Shown: piece after piece, positions 16,342-26,483 of the stretch
Layout of the letters: each line of letters starts with the position of its first letter
How positions within the stretch are numbered: the stretch's first letter is position 1
From: Arcanobacterium phocae
Lineage (GTDB): Bacteria; Actinomycetota; Actinomycetes; Actinomycetales; Actinomycetaceae
Direction: 5' to 3'
NCBI RefSeq assembly: GCF_018913465.1
Contig: NZ_JABAPM010000004.1
Coordinates: 62,001 to 126,000 of the forward strand
DNA length: 64,000 nucleotides
Position numbers and translations under genes: made by a program
Notes under the pieces: generated by a model
Database searches by the model: none
Told to the model about the DNA's origin: nothing
The model's input: the letters and a program-made list of their open reading frames with translations, nothing else

Positions 16342-17838
16342 ATGGAAGAAAATAACGTTCCACGTCCTGAGGATAATATTCAGCATAACCCCGATGGGAA
16401 CCCACATGTCAGTGAGCCTATGGAGCAACCGTTATCAGGGGATATGCCGTACGCCGGAAATGATTTTGAAGAGGTTCCGGTAGCACAGGCTACGCCTGCG
16501 GCTGCTGTGCCAACGCCGGCTACACCAATTCCGGCTGAACCAGCTTCAGCTGTGCCTATGCCGGTTGCATCTGAGTCGACGGCGTCTGGATCTGAATCAT
16601 ACGTACCACCAGCATCCAGCGAATGGGAGCCACCTATGCAATGGCAACCGAATCCTCAGTATCAACCAGGTTTTACTCCACCTACGAGCTTCGCACAGGC
16701 AACAAATGGTGCTCAGCAGAAGAAAAGGCGGCGCAGGCCAGGTTGGTTTGCCCTAGTTGCAGCATCGGTAGTTGCCGCAGTGGTAGGCGCTGGGATGGGG
16801 ATTGCCGGAAGTAGTTTTATTCATCCAACTGGGCTTCGGCCAGCTACTATGACTACGGCGCCGCAACATGATGCTGGGACAACCAAGCTAGTCAACAGTA
16901 CGGCTGCGGCTCCTGATTGGGAAAAAGTAGCCGATGAAGTGGGCGCAACAGTGGTCTCACTCAACGTCACTACAGATGGTGGCCAAGCTCAAGGATCAGG
17001 CGTGATCATTGACAAATCTGGTCGAATCTTAACCAACAATCACGTTGTCGCAGGAGCCACAAAGCTATTTGTCATGTTCTCTGATGGCCGAGTCTTTGAA
17101 GGCCACGTCATGGGGACGGACGAGGCTACAGATTTGGCAGTTGTAGAACTTGTAGATCCGCCAAAAGATTTGGCTGTTGCACAACTAGGCGATTCGTCAG
17201 ATCTGAACGTTGGCCAAGCTGTTGCTGCTATCGGCAACCCAATGGGACTAGATTCGACTCTAACCACAGGTGTTATTTCCGCGCTAGACCGGCCAACCCA
17301 AGCTGATCAAGGTGCGAACGTCGTCACAAACGCTATCCAAATCGATGCAGCAATTAATCCAGGTAATTCTGGTGGCCCAGTTTTTGACCAGCAAGGCAAG
17401 GTTATCGGAATTGCATCCTCTATCATTACCGTAAAAACAAGTTTTGGTGGCCAAGGGGCGGGATCGATTGGTTTAGGATTCGCTATCCCCGTGAATTTGG
17501 CTAAGAACATCTCTAGCCAGCTGATTGAAAAGGGTAGCGCCGAGCATGCCTATTTGGGTGTCACTATCACCAACGGACTGGCAAAGTTTGACGATACGCG
17601 ACGCACAGCTGCAACGATTAAAACTGTTGAGCCAGGCACACCAGCTGCCAAAGCGGGCTTGAAAGAAGACGACAACATCGTTGAAGTCAACGGCCGAAAA
17701 GTTTCTACGGCTACTGCTTTGACCGGCTACATTCGGCAATACCGCTCTGGTGATGTAGTTAATGTGAAAATCGAACGTGGCGGAAAACTGATGGAAGTCG
17801 ATGTTACCTTAGCAACTCGTCCAGATCCGCGTCCGTAG
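16342..17838 (+). CDS. htrA: HtrA/DegP-like serine protease with PDZ domain
   Basis: This membrane-anchored envelope quality-control protease has 498 residues. Its parts are a Pro/Ala-rich cytoplasmic N-terminus (about 1-130), one TM helix (around 133-157, after KKRRRRP), a trypsin-like domain and a C-terminal PDZ domain (from about 395). The catalytic triad is intact: His in ILTNNHVVAG, Asp in EATDLAVVEL, Ser in NPGNSGGPVF. A strong Shine-Dalgarno (GGAGGAAAG) precedes the ATG. It sits between menD and menF but has no known role in quinone synthesis. It ends at a strong bidirectional terminator. Confidence 0.95.
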   Translation: MEENNVPRPEDNIQHNPDGNPHVSEPMEQPLSGDMPYAGNDFEEVPVAQATPAAAVPTPATPIPAEPASAVPMPVASESTASGSESYVPPASSEWEPPMQWQPNPQYQPGFTPPTSFAQATNGAQQKKRRRRPGWFALVAASVVAAVVGAGMGIAGSSFIHPTGLRPATMTTAPQHDAGTTKLVNSTAAAPDWEKVADEVGATVVSLNVTTDGGQAQGSGVIIDKSGRILTNNHVVAGATKLFVMFSDGRVFEGHVMGTDEATDLAVVELVDPPKDLAVAQLGDSSDLNVGQAVAAIGNPMGLDSTLTTGVISALDRPTQADQGANVVTNAIQIDAAINPGNSGGPVFDQQGKVIGIASSIITVKTSFGGQGAGSIGLGFAIPVNLAKNISSQLIEKGSAEHAYLGVTITNGLAKFDDTRRTAATIKTVEPGTPAAKAGLKEDDNIVEVNGRKVSTATALTGYIRQYRSGDVVNVKIERGGKLMEVDVTLATRPDPRP

Positions 17839-17854
17839 TATTTCGTAAAGCGTG

Positions 17855-17895
17855 CGGGGAGGCTGACAGACTCACTTCTGTCAGCCTCCCTGCGC
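17855..17895. terminator. Bidirectional terminator between htrA and menF
   Basis: GGGAGGCTGACAGA (17857-17870) pairs perfectly with TCTGTCAGCCTCCC (17877-17890) around a six-base loop, a 14-bp stem between two convergent genes. T-rich runs flank it only weakly on the plus strand (GGTTTTAC after 17895). Confidence 0.85.
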
Positions 17896-17901
17896 ATGGT
17901 T

Positions 17902-19212
17902 TTACAGTGCTATTCCAAGAGCTCCCATAATCGGATCAAATTTAGCTTGCGTTTCCGCATATTCTTCATCCGGATCCGAATCGGCCATAATGCCACCGCC
18001 AGCCCAAGCGCGTGCGTGTAATTCGTCGTCGATACGAGCGCAGCGAAGTGCCACGCACCACTGGCCAGCACCATAAGAACCAATCCAGCCGACGGGGGCA
18101 CCAAATCGATCGCGATCAGTTGCCTCTAACTTGGTAATAAGTTCTAGTGCCTTATCAGTAGGGGTACCTCCCAGAGCAGCAGTTGGGTGCAACAGTCCGG
18201 TTACCGATAAAACATCAGTGTTTGCAGCAAGAGTAGTAACAATATCCGTCGCAAGATGAGACACGTTCGGCAGTCGCAAAACAAACGGTTGGCTTGCCTG
18301 GACCTCGCCGAGCTTTTGCAGTGAATCTACGGCAGAAACGACTGCCACCTCGTGTTCGTGCATGTTTTTTGCTGAGTTGAGCAAAGCGTCGTCGTCATAA
18401 GCTTCTGTGTTCGGGAATGTTCCTGCCAAAACTCGGGTGACCACCTGATTACCCTCGCTTTGGGCAAGTAGCTCTGGAGTGGCGCCGATCAGCCCATCGA
18501 TTCCGAAAGTCCAGCAATCGTCATAAGAACCGGCTAACTGAGCGACGATATGTCGCTCGTCAATAGGCGAATCGCTCGTGATGTCGAGCTGGCGGGCAAG
18601 AACTGCCTTCGTCAGAGTACTGGCGTTAATATTCGATTTAATCTGTGCAACGTGCTGGCGGTAATCTGCAAGCGATTCGCGTGGCTGCGCCTGACGTATT
18701 CCACTGGAATCGTAGTGAAGTTCCGTCCCAACAAGTACGGCGTCAAGCAAAGCGCGCGATTGCTCATCGAGTGTTTCGAAAATGTCCTGATCGTCTGGAC
18801 CAATAAGCGTTAAGAATGCTGTTCCTGCGGTTGTGGTACCAGTTCCTGGCCCAGTAATCCCAACGATAACTTGCGGGACGATCAGGGTGGAGCCCGCCGG
18901 TGAATTTGGAACAAAGCTGAATGAGCCGAGGGCTACCAGACCTGTTCCGGGAAGGGCGAGGTCATCACGTATCTCTGCATTATCTTGGAGATCTTTCCAC
19001 CATTGTGAAGCCAGTGCAAACCGGCGGCCATTGTCGGTAAGCTCAGCCGAACTAGGACCTAGTTCGCAGCGAGCTGCCTGACCGGCACACACAAACCCGG
19101 TACGATTCTTCAACCAAGCAATTTGCCCACGCTTAGCGGTGAGTAATTGGGCCAATTCCGGGGTGCTGGGAAGCCGTGTTGTTTGGACGCGCAAATGTGG
19201 GATGGTAAACAT
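17902..19212 (-). CDS. menF: Isochorismate synthase MenF
   Basis: MenF converts chorismate to isochorismate, the entry to menaquinone synthesis. The 436-residue protein has the chorismate-binding domain at its C-terminal half: IGATPELLAQ, HPTAALGGTP (the family PTPAVGG-type motif) and GWIGSYGAGQWCVALRCARI. The ATG at 19212 begins MFTIPHLRVQ; an in-frame start farther upstream (19278) would run into the divergent menG and is rejected. TAACAT (19220-19225 on this strand) lies 7 nt before the ATG, without a Shine-Dalgarno, suggesting a leaderless mRNA. It is divergent from menG with 38 nt between starts. Confidence 0.93.
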   Translation of the reverse strand: MFTIPHLRVQTTRLPSTPELAQLLTAKRGQIAWLKNRTGFVCAGQAARCELGPSSAELTDNGRRFALASQWWKDLQDNAEIRDDLALPGTGLVALGSFSFVPNSPAGSTLIVPQVIVGITGPGTGTTTAGTAFLTLIGPDDQDIFETLDEQSRALLDAVLVGTELHYDSSGIRQAQPRESLADYRQHVAQIKSNINASTLTKAVLARQLDITSDSPIDERHIVAQLAGSYDDCWTFGIDGLIGATPELLAQSEGNQVVTRVLAGTFPNTEAYDDDALLNSAKNMHEHEVAVVSAVDSLQKLGEVQASQPFVLRLPNVSHLATDIVTTLAANTDVLSVTGLLHPTAALGGTPTDKALELITKLEATDRDRFGAPVGWIGSYGAGQWCVALRCARIDDELHARAWAGGGIMADSDPDEEYAETQAKFDPIMGALGIAL

Positions 19213-19250
19213 GTTTCGAATGTTAGTGCGGAAAGTGATTAAATGCAGAC

Positions 19251-19991
19251 ATGAAAGGTCTGCTATCGCAAAATACACAATCAGAGTCCGCTAGTTCGCA
19301 ACACCGAGCATCGTTAGAGAAAAAACCCGCTGACGTATCGAAGATGTTCGACGACGTAGCGCAGCACTACGACATCACCAACACGGTCCTCACCGGTGGT
19401 TTAGTCCATGTCTGGCGCCGCGTAACTCGGGACGCTGTTGGTGCTCAGCCAGGGCTGTCTGTTCTCGATGTGGCTTGTGGAACAGGTGCATCCGCAGCGG
19501 GATATGCGGCTGACGGGGCAGACGTGATCGGCTGTGACTTTTCCCCAGGCATGATTGAGCGCGGCTTGGAGCTTCATCCGGGTCTTGATTTGCGTGTTGG
19601 TGACGCCACCGCGTTGCCGTTCGACGACGAAACGTTCGACGTCGTTACTATCTCCTACGGGCTACGAAACGTGGTCGATACCGAGGCGGCCTTGCGCGAT
19701 ATGCTTCGAGTAACCAAGCGTGGCGGAAAGATCGTTATTGCGGAGTTCTCGCGGCCGAAAAATGCGCTTTTCCGCGCTACCTACTTTGAATTTATGCGTA
19801 TTGGAATGCCGTTGCTGTCCCGGCTCTTTTCTTCAGATGCGCCGGCGTACGAATACTTACGTGAATCAATAGAGGCCTGGCATTCGCAAGAAGAATTAGC
19901 GCGCTTGATGTCCCAAGTGGGATGGCGTCAAGTTGAATACAAGAACCTTACAAACGGAATCGTGGCATTACATCGCGCGGTTCGGGAGTGA
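19251..19991 (+). CDS. menG: Demethylmenaquinone methyltransferase MenG (UbiE)
   Basis: MenG performs C-methylation of demethylmenaquinone with SAM, the last head-group step. The 246-residue protein has the UbiE signatures: MFDDVAQHYDITNTVLTGG near the N-terminus, SAM motif I VLDVACGTGASAAGYA, TISYGLRNVVD, and the C-terminal NGIVALHRA. It is transcribed rightward from the short region shared with menF and is followed 160 nt later by menJ. The first ~20 residues are poorly conserved, so the start at 19251 is the least certain part. Confidence 0.95.
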   Translation: MKGLLSQNTQSESASSQHRASLEKKPADVSKMFDDVAQHYDITNTVLTGGLVHVWRRVTRDAVGAQPGLSVLDVACGTGASAAGYAADGADVIGCDFSPGMIERGLELHPGLDLRVGDATALPFDDETFDVVTISYGLRNVVDTEAALRDMLRVTKRGGKIVIAEFSRPKNALFRATYFEFMRIGMPLLSRLFSSDAPAYEYLRESIEAWHSQEELARLMSQVGWRQVEYKNLTNGIVALHRAVRE

Positions 19992-20151
19992 CATCGTTAT
20001 TCCCGTCTTCTATTTTGATGTGGCGTAGGATACGACTGTATTTTGGCAACGAAATACTGACGTAAATGTATCTGTCTCAAGTTCTTAGCGGATTGCGAAA
20101 GTCCGTAGACTGGGGAGAGAAGTCCTATTTTATGATCGAAAGCGGTGAAGA

Positions 20152-21435
20152 GTGTCTCGGCCTGAACACGCTGATGTTGTGGTGGTGGGTGCTGGCCCGG
20201 GTGGTTCTGCGACTGCACATTACTTAGCACAAAACGGAGTGGACGTCCTCGTCCTGGAGAAAGCTACTTTTCCCCGCGATAAAGTTTGTGGGGATGGGCT
20301 AACTCCACGCGCCGTTGGTGAGCTAATCCGCATGGGGATATCTGTGCGCGAGGAAGATGGCTGGGTTCGCAATTGGGGCGTGCGCGGATACGGAGCCGGA
20401 CACGTTATCGAAGTGCCATGGCCGGAATTGGCTTCGGTGCCACATTTTGGCTCGGCTATGCCACGCAAAGATCTCGATCACTTACTTATCAAACACGCAG
20501 TAGCATCAGGAGCGCGGCTACGAGAAGGCGTTACTGTTCTTGGCCCTGTTATTCATGAAAAATCTGGACGAGTTATCGGTGTGCGTGCCCGCAATACCGC
20601 AGATGGCTCTGCCGGCGAAGAATTCACTATTTCAGCTCGGTTCGTCGTTGATTGTGGCGGTGTTTCGGCGCGACTAGCTATTGCGACTGGCCGAGAAAAA
20701 GCAATGAACCGTCCTATGGGGGTAGCTCATCGCACCTACTTCCGCTCGCCGTTAGCTAATACTGACATGATGGAATCACAGCTGGAATTGTGGGCTGGGA
20801 AACCTGGTGAATCCGAACTGCTCCCGGGATATGCGTGGATGTTTGCGGTGGGCAACGGACTAGTCAATGTTGGTTTGGGGTCGTTGTCTTCAACCGCCCA
20901 ACCTACTGGCGTGGATTATCGTTCCGTATTTGCTAAGTGGATCGCAAACACCCCAGAAGAGTGGGGATTGACTCCGGAAAACCAAATCGGTCGGTTACGC
21001 GGTGCCGCTCTGCCGATGGCGTTTAACCGCAAACCACATTACGCCAACGGGTTAGCGTTGGTTGGCGATGCTGGTGGTATGGTCTCACCGTTTAATGGAG
21101 AAGGTATTGCCTACGCCTTAGCCAGTGGACGGATGGTGGCCGATGCAATCGCCCAAGCCTTGGTCCGTCCTACCTTACGTGCACAAGATCACGTCATGGC
21201 TCAATATCCATACGAGCTTCGCCAAGAACTCGGTGGCTATTACACTCTTGGGCGCGTTTTTGCGGCGCTCATTGAACGCCCGGAAATCATGCATCTGTGC
21301 GTGAAATACGGACTACCACGGCCCACCTTGATGAAACTGGTCATGAAAATTTTGTCTGATTCTTATGACCGTCATGATGGGGATTGGATGGACAAAGTAA
21401 TCACAAGTTTGACGAAAGTGGTGCCGAAAGCATGA
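20152..21435 (+). CDS. menJ: Geranylgeranyl reductase family protein (menaquinone reductase MenJ-like)
   Basis: This FAD-dependent oxidoreductase has 427 residues. The FAD-binding Rossmann motif is VVVVGAGPGGSATAHYLA, followed by FPRDKVCGDGLTPRAV, the geranylgeranyl-reductase family motif. The second FAD site LVGDAGGMVSPFNGEGIAYAL is also present. In mycobacteria MenJ saturates the second isoprene unit of menaquinone, and the position between menG and nuoA supports that role. The start is GTG. The ATG at 20132 is out of frame. The nuoA gene begins 64 nt downstream, so read-through into the complex I operon is possible. Confidence 0.87.
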   Translation: MSRPEHADVVVVGAGPGGSATAHYLAQNGVDVLVLEKATFPRDKVCGDGLTPRAVGELIRMGISVREEDGWVRNWGVRGYGAGHVIEVPWPELASVPHFGSAMPRKDLDHLLIKHAVASGARLREGVTVLGPVIHEKSGRVIGVRARNTADGSAGEEFTISARFVVDCGGVSARLAIATGREKAMNRPMGVAHRTYFRSPLANTDMMESQLELWAGKPGESELLPGYAWMFAVGNGLVNVGLGSLSSTAQPTGVDYRSVFAKWIANTPEEWGLTPENQIGRLRGAALPMAFNRKPHYANGLALVGDAGGMVSPFNGEGIAYALASGRMVADAIAQALVRPTLRAQDHVMAQYPYELRQELGGYYTLGRVFAALIERPEIMHLCVKYGLPRPTLMKLVMKILSDSYDRHDGDWMDKVITSLTKVVPKA

Positions 21436-21499
21436 GAACACTTCCCACATGGCTACCACAAAAGCATAGGCTAAATATATCTGAAGGGTTGGAGGTCGC

Positions 21500-21859
21500 A
21501 TGAATCCCTACGTGCCACTGCTGATTATGATTGCAGTCGCCTCATTAGTTGGTATCGGAGGTTTGGCAGTCAGTGCCATCCTGGGCCCGAAGCGATACAA
21601 CAGAGTCAAAGTTGCTAACTACGAATGCGGTTTGGAACCAACACCATCTGCTGGTGCTTCTGGACGTTTTCCAATTAAGTATTTCTTAACCGCAATGACG
21701 TTCATCATCTTTGACATCGAAGTTGTTTTCCTCTACCCATGGGCGGTCGCAGCTAACCGCCTCGGTTTAGCGAGCCTCATTGCAATTGCGTCGTTCGTTT
21801 TTCTTATCACGATCCCATTCATCTATGAGTGGCGTCGTGGTGGTTTGGACTGGGAGTAA
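21500..21859 (+). CDS. nuoA: NADH-quinone oxidoreductase subunit A
   Basis: This 119-residue membrane-arm subunit near the quinone site has three TM helices. The conserved loop [22 protein letters not shown] holds the Cys that marks the active/deactive loop in complex I. The second helix carries the conserved [15 protein letters not shown]. It opens the 14-gene nuo operon and has a good GGAGG Shine-Dalgarno before the ATG. Confidence 0.97.
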   Translation: MNPYVPLLIMIAVASLVGIGGLAVSAILGPKRYNRVKVANYECGLEPTPSAGASGRFPIKYFLTAMTFIIFDIEVVFLYPWAVAANRLGLASLIAIASFVFLITIPFIYEWRRGGLDWE

Positions 21860-21864
21860 GAGTT

Positions 21865-22422
21865 ATGGGTATTGAAGAAAAGATTCCTGCCGGAATCGGC
21901 TTAACAACAGTTGAAGCCCTAGCCGGTTGGGCACAACAACGTTCACCATGGCCAGTCACAATGGGACTGGCATGTTGTGCTATTGAGATGATGTCCTTCG
22001 GTGCTACTCGTTTCGATGCGTCTCGTATCGGCATGGAAGTTTTCCGCGCCTCCCCGCGTCACGCCGACATCATGATTGTATCGGGTCGTGTCAGCCATAA
22101 GATGGCTCCAGTTGTTCGCAATATTTACGATCAGATGCCTGATCCGAAATGGGTTATCTCCATGGGAGCATGCGCATCATCGGGTGGTATCTTCAATAAC
22201 TACGCAATTGTGCAAGGTATTGACCATATTGTTCCAGTTGATATCTACTTGCCGGGGTGCCCACCGCGTCCAGAAATGTTGATTAACGCGGTATTTGAGC
22301 TTCGCAACAACGTTATGAAGAACCGGCCGTTGGGCGAACACCGTAAAGAAGTCGCTCGTAAGGCTGAAGCGGCTGCATTAGCTGCTCTTCCAATTGAATC
22401 GCAGAAGGGATTGCTCGCATGA
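21865..22422 (+). CDS. nuoB: NADH-quinone oxidoreductase subunit B
   Basis: NuoB carries cluster N2, the terminal Fe-S cluster that reduces quinone. In the 185-residue protein the four ligands are visible as the adjacent Cys pair in LACCAIEMM, the Cys in GACASSGG and the Cys in LPGCPPRPE. The frame is open from 21829, but the family begins MGIEEKIP at 21865, five bases after the nuoA stop. It overlaps nuoC by 4 nt (ATGA). Confidence 0.97.
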   Translation: MGIEEKIPAGIGLTTVEALAGWAQQRSPWPVTMGLACCAIEMMSFGATRFDASRIGMEVFRASPRHADIMIVSGRVSHKMAPVVRNIYDQMPDPKWVISMGACASSGGIFNNYAIVQGIDHIVPVDIYLPGCPPRPEMLINAVFELRNNVMKNRPLGEHRKEVARKAEAAALAALPIESQKGLLA

Positions 22423-23117
22423 ACGATCACAGTTCCTTAACACCCAACGAGGTTGGCGCTGAATACGTCACCACTCGCCGCGGTTTGTGGGGAGTGAAGA
22501 GTGGTGCAGACACCACCGGTTTCGGCGGTCAACAAGAAGTTGTGACCATTGCCCAGCCAGCTCACCGTCCGTTCGGCGGTTGGTTCGACGACGCCGTCGA
22601 CATCCTCGAAGAGCTACTGGCAGCGGATGGACTGCGTCCCGATCAAGTCATTGAAAAGGTGACCACGCAATACGGCGAGCTCGTCATCTTCGTCAAGCGC
22701 GAATATCTGGTCAACATTGCTCGCTATCTACGCGACGACCAAGACCTGCGCTTCGAATTGTGCTTGGGTGTCTCTGCCGTCCACTACCCAGAAGACGAAA
22801 ACCGCGAACTCCACGGTTTTTACACGTTCTTCTCAATCACTCACAATCGCTGCCTATCTATCGAAGTCACAGCACCGGAAAACGATCCGCATATCCCATC
22901 AATCGTCGGTGTCTACCCAGGCAACGATTGGCCAGAGCGTGAAGCCTGGGATTTGATGGGCATTATTTTTGACGGTCACCCTGGTTTAACACGTTCCGTC
23001 ATGCCAGACGATTGGGTGGGACACCCACAACGCAAGGATTACCCCTTGGGAGGTATCCCAGTTGAATACAAGGGCGCGGTTATTCCGCCACCGGATACCC
23101 GGAGGGAGTACAACTAA
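22419..23117 (+). CDS. nuoC: NADH-quinone oxidoreductase subunit C
   Basis: This 232-residue hydrophilic subunit of the quinone module has the 30-kDa signature ERE(A)[23 protein letters not shown] followed by RKDYPLGG. It is a separate gene from nuoD, unlike the nuoCD fusion of enterobacteria. Its start and stop overlap the neighbouring genes (ATGA, then TAATG), indicating coupled translation. Confidence 0.97.
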   Translation: MNDHSSLTPNEVGAEYVTTRRGLWGVKSGADTTGFGGQQEVVTIAQPAHRPFGGWFDDAVDILEELLAADGLRPDQVIEKVTTQYGELVIFVKREYLVNIARYLRDDQDLRFELCLGVSAVHYPEDENRELHGFYTFFSITHNRCLSIEVTAPENDPHIPSIVGVYPGNDWPEREAWDLMGIIFDGHPGLTRSVMPDDWVGHPQRKDYPLGGIPVEYKGAVIPPPDTRREYN

Positions 23118-24466
23118 TGACGAATCCAATGCCACATGCAACACGTGGAATAAACGAAGAAGAAGTCAGCTCCTACACCACCTATGAAGCTGTAGGCGGC
23201 GACTGGGCTGACGTAACGCGCCAAGCCGAACAGGTCGGTGAAGAACACATCGTCGTCAATTTGGGACCAGTTCACCCGTCAACTCACGGTGTTTTGCGCG
23301 TCCAAGTAGAGCTCGACGGCGAAAACGTCAAAGAAGTGCGTGCTGCAACCGGGTTCTTGCACACCGGTATCGAAAAGAACATGGAATACCGTACCTGGAC
23401 CCAAGGCGTAGCCTTCTGTACTCGTATGGACTATGTTGCACCGATCTTCCAAGAAGTTGCTTACTGTCTTGGCGTAGAGAAGATGCTTGGTATTGCAGAT
23501 CAAGTACCGGAGCGCGCCCAAGCAATTCGTGTCCTGCTGATGGAATTAACTCGAATTTCATCGCACCTCGTTGGAATCGGTTCAGGTGGAAATGAACTTG
23601 GTGCAACAACCATGTTGACCCTCACCTTCCGCGCTCGCGAAGATGTCCTGCGTATTCTTGAGGATGTCACTGGCCTGCGGATGAACCACGAATACATCCG
23701 TCCTGGCGGGGTACTGAATGATGTTCCGGAAGGTTTCACTGATTATTGCCGCGAATTGTTGCCGAAGATTCGGTTAACAATTTCCGAAATGCAAGACCTG
23801 ACAATGAAGAACCCGATCTACGTGGATCGTCATGTTAATGTTGGCGTCTCGCCACTATCATCCATGATGGCGTTGTCAATGACTGGACCGTCAGTGCGCG
23901 CCGCTGGTGTGCCGTGGGACTTGCGTAAAACCCAGCCATACTGTGGGTATGAAAAGTACGAATTTGATGTACCAGTAGCGGACAAGGCTGACGCCTACAA
24001 CCGTATCGATGTCAAGTACCGCGAATGCTACGAGTCACTGCGGATTTGCTATCAGGTTCTCGATGAACTCGATAAGACCGAAGGGCAGCCAGTAATGGTC
24101 GGCGATAAGAAGATCGCATGGCCGGCGCAACTCTCGATTGCCGGTGACGGTCAAGGTTCCACACCGCAGCACGTCCAAGAAATCATGACCGAGTCAATGG
24201 AGTCGCTGATCCATCATTTCAAGCTGGTAACCGAAGGTTTCCGAGTCCCACCGGGGCAGAGTTTCACCATGGTAGAACATCCGAAGGGTGTCTTTGGTGT
24301 TCACCTGGTTTCCGACGGCGGTACCCGTCCATATCGTGCCCACTTCCGGGACCCGGGTTTCAATAACCTCCAGTCTCTATCGATGATAGCTGAAGGCGGA
24401 ATGCTAGCTGACCTTGTTGTTTCTCTTGCTGGTATTGACCCAGTTATGGGAGGAGTCGATCGTTAA
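23117..24466 (+). CDS. nuoD: NADH-quinone oxidoreductase subunit D
   Basis: NuoD forms the quinone-binding pocket with NuoB. The 449-residue 49-kDa subunit shows NLGPVHPSTHGVLRV (quinone-site His), TGFLHTGIEKNMEYRT, and the C-terminal DPVMGGVDR ending typical of the family. The N-terminus is about 30 residues longer than the enterobacterial domain, as usual in Actinobacteria. Confidence 0.97.
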   Translation: MTNPMPHATRGINEEEVSSYTTYEAVGGDWADVTRQAEQVGEEHIVVNLGPVHPSTHGVLRVQVELDGENVKEVRAATGFLHTGIEKNMEYRTWTQGVAFCTRMDYVAPIFQEVAYCLGVEKMLGIADQVPERAQAIRVLLMELTRISSHLVGIGSGGNELGATTMLTLTFRAREDVLRILEDVTGLRMNHEYIRPGGVLNDVPEGFTDYCRELLPKIRLTISEMQDLTMKNPIYVDRHVNVGVSPLSSMMALSMTGPSVRAAGVPWDLRKTQPYCGYEKYEFDVPVADKADAYNRIDVKYRECYESLRICYQVLDELDKTEGQPVMVGDKKIAWPAQLSIAGDGQGSTPQHVQEIMTESMESLIHHFKLVTEGFRVPPGQSFTMVEHPKGVFGVHLVSDGGTRPYRAHFRDPGFNNLQSLSMIAEGGMLADLVVSLAGIDPVMGGVDR

Positions 24467-25146
24467 TGAGTACCTCATACGAACCCGAAGTAGAAGAAAA
24501 ATTCCGGGCAGACGCAGCCGAGGTCGTGGCACGATACCCCGATTCACGATCTGCAATCATGCCGCTATTGCATCTAGTGCAGTCAGTTGATGGGTTCTGC
24601 TCGCCACGCGGTATTACCTTGGTGGCAGACATTTTAGGTTTGACCCGTGCCCAAGTTTCTGCAGTGGCAACGTTCTATTCGCAGTATCGTCGTCATCCAA
24701 ACGGTGAATACAACGTTGGCGTGTGTACCAATGCGCTGTGTGCCGTCATGGGTGGAGACATCATCTGGGAGGAACTATCCAACTATGTTGGCGTCGGGCA
24801 CGACGAAACAACAGAAGACGGAAAGATCACTCTCGAACAGCTCGAATGTAATGCTGGATGCGATTACGCTCCGGTCATTATGGTCAACTGGGAGTTCTTC
24901 GACAACCAGACTCCGTCGTCGGCAAAACAAATCGTTGATGATATTCGTGCTGGTCGCGATATCCACCCAACCCGTGGACCAGAAAAAGTCCACACATTCA
25001 AAGAAGTTTCACGAGTTCTCGCGGGATTTGAAGATGGGCATGCTGACGAAGGTCCGGCAGCTGGCGAAGCCTCGTTGCGCGGTCTGAAGATCGCTCGTGC
25101 GAACGACTGGACTGCACCGCGTCCAGAAGAAGGAGACGTACAGTGA
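24466..25146 (+). CDS. nuoE: NADH-quinone oxidoreductase subunit E
   Basis: This 24-kDa subunit of the NADH module carries 2Fe-2S cluster N1a. Of 226 residues, the thioredoxin-like domain has its four ligands in VCTNALC and ECNAGCDYAP. The C-terminal ~60 residues extend beyond the standard length and are charged. The stop overlaps the GTG of nuoF (GTGA). Confidence 0.96.
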   Translation: MSTSYEPEVEEKFRADAAEVVARYPDSRSAIMPLLHLVQSVDGFCSPRGITLVADILGLTRAQVSAVATFYSQYRRHPNGEYNVGVCTNALCAVMGGDIIWEELSNYVGVGHDETTEDGKITLEQLECNAGCDYAPVIMVNWEFFDNQTPSSAKQIVDDIRAGRDIHPTRGPEKVHTFKEVSRVLAGFEDGHADEGPAAGEASLRGLKIARANDWTAPRPEEGDVQ

Positions 25147-26483
25147 CGAAAATGCGTGAACCGGGCGTCCTTAGCCCGGTGCTATCAAATAACTGGGATA
25201 CTGAACGCCCCTGGACGTTAAGCGGATACCAAGCAACTGGTGGCTACCAGGCACTCGCTAAAGCTTGGGAAATCAACCAAGAAAAAGGCGCCCTAACAAA
25301 TCTGATTAAAGAATCAGGATTGCGTGGTCGTGGTGGTGCTGGATTCCCTACTGGCTTGAAATGGTCATTCCTGCCACCAGAAGACGGCGGCGCCCGCTAC
25401 CTTGTTGTTAATGCCGACGAATCCGAGCCAGGTACTTGTAAAGATATGCCGTTCCTGATGGCAAATCCGCATCTCCTCATCGAAGGAATGGCTATTTGTT
25501 TGATGGCCATCGGTGGCCATGATGGGTTCATTTATTTGCGTGGCGAAGTAGTCCACGTCTATCGCCGTCTTCTTGCCGCTGTGCGCGAAGCCAAGCAGGC
25601 CGGAATTATCGGCAAGGGCTTGGGTCCACAAGGCGATTACGATATCAACATCACGGTTCATGCCGGTGCTGGTGCCTACATTTGTGGTGAGGAAACAGCG
25701 TTGCTCGATTCGTTAGAAGGCTTCCGCGGACAACCTCGATTGAAGCCACCATTCCCGGCAGTCGCTGGTCTCTATGCACGACCAACCGTCGTCAACAACG
25801 TAGAGTCAATCGCTTCCGTGCCAGGCATTGTTAAGAACGGCACCGAATGGTTCACCGCAATGGGAGCTAGCACCAAGAATTCGCCAGGTCACGGTATTTT
25901 CTCCATTTCCGGGCATGTGAAGAATCCAGGGCAGTTCGAGGCGCCATTTGGTATCACTATACGACAGCTCCTCGAGATGGCTGGCGGTATCCGAGACGGA
26001 CACGAACTGAAGTTCTTCGCCGTCGGCGGTTCCTCAGCGCCGTTGTTCACCCCGGAACAGCTCGACGTGCCGTTGGGATATGAAGAAGTTGCAGCAGCCG
26101 GTTCGATGCTGGCAACTCGAGCAATTCAAGTATTCGACGAGACCGTATCTGTGGTTCGGGTAGTTTCTCGGTGGACCGATTTCTATCAGCACGAATCGTG
26201 CGGAAAATGTACGCCGTGCCGTGAAGGAACATTCTGGATGCGCCAAATCATGCACCGGTTCGAAGCTGGCGAAGGGCGGGAAGAAGATATTGATCTGCTC
26301 TACGAAATTGCCTCAAATATTGCCGGACGTTCATTCTGTGCCTTGGGCGATGCGGCATCAACCCCGATTAGGTCGGCAATTGATTTGTTCCGTTCAGAGT
26401 TTGTTGATGCGTGTACAACTGCACCAGCACAGCAGTATCCGATTGAAAAATCGGCTCTTTTCAGTGAAGTAGGTGTTCGATGA
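25143..26483 (+). CDS. nuoF: NADH-quinone oxidoreductase subunit F
   Basis: This NADH-oxidising subunit binds FMN and cluster N3. In the 446-residue protein the FMN/NADH glycine-rich loop is GLRGRGGAGFPTGLKW, with GAGAYICGEETALLDSLEG after it. The 4Fe-4S ligands are ESCGKCTPCREG plus the Cys in SFCALGDAA. It starts with GTG overlapping nuoE and overlaps nuoG by 4 nt. Confidence 0.97.
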   Translation: MTKMREPGVLSPVLSNNWDTERPWTLSGYQATGGYQALAKAWEINQEKGALTNLIKESGLRGRGGAGFPTGLKWSFLPPEDGGARYLVVNADESEPGTCKDMPFLMANPHLLIEGMAICLMAIGGHDGFIYLRGEVVHVYRRLLAAVREAKQAGIIGKGLGPQGDYDINITVHAGAGAYICGEETALLDSLEGFRGQPRLKPPFPAVAGLYARPTVVNNVESIASVPGIVKNGTEWFTAMGASTKNSPGHGIFSISGHVKNPGQFEAPFGITIRQLLEMAGGIRDGHELKFFAVGGSSAPLFTPEQLDVPLGYEEVAAAGSMLATRAIQVFDETVSVVRVVSRWTDFYQHESCGKCTPCREGTFWMRQIMHRFEAGEGREEDIDLLYEIASNIAGRSFCALGDAASTPIRSAIDLFRSEFVDACTTAPAQQYPIEKSALFSEVGVR

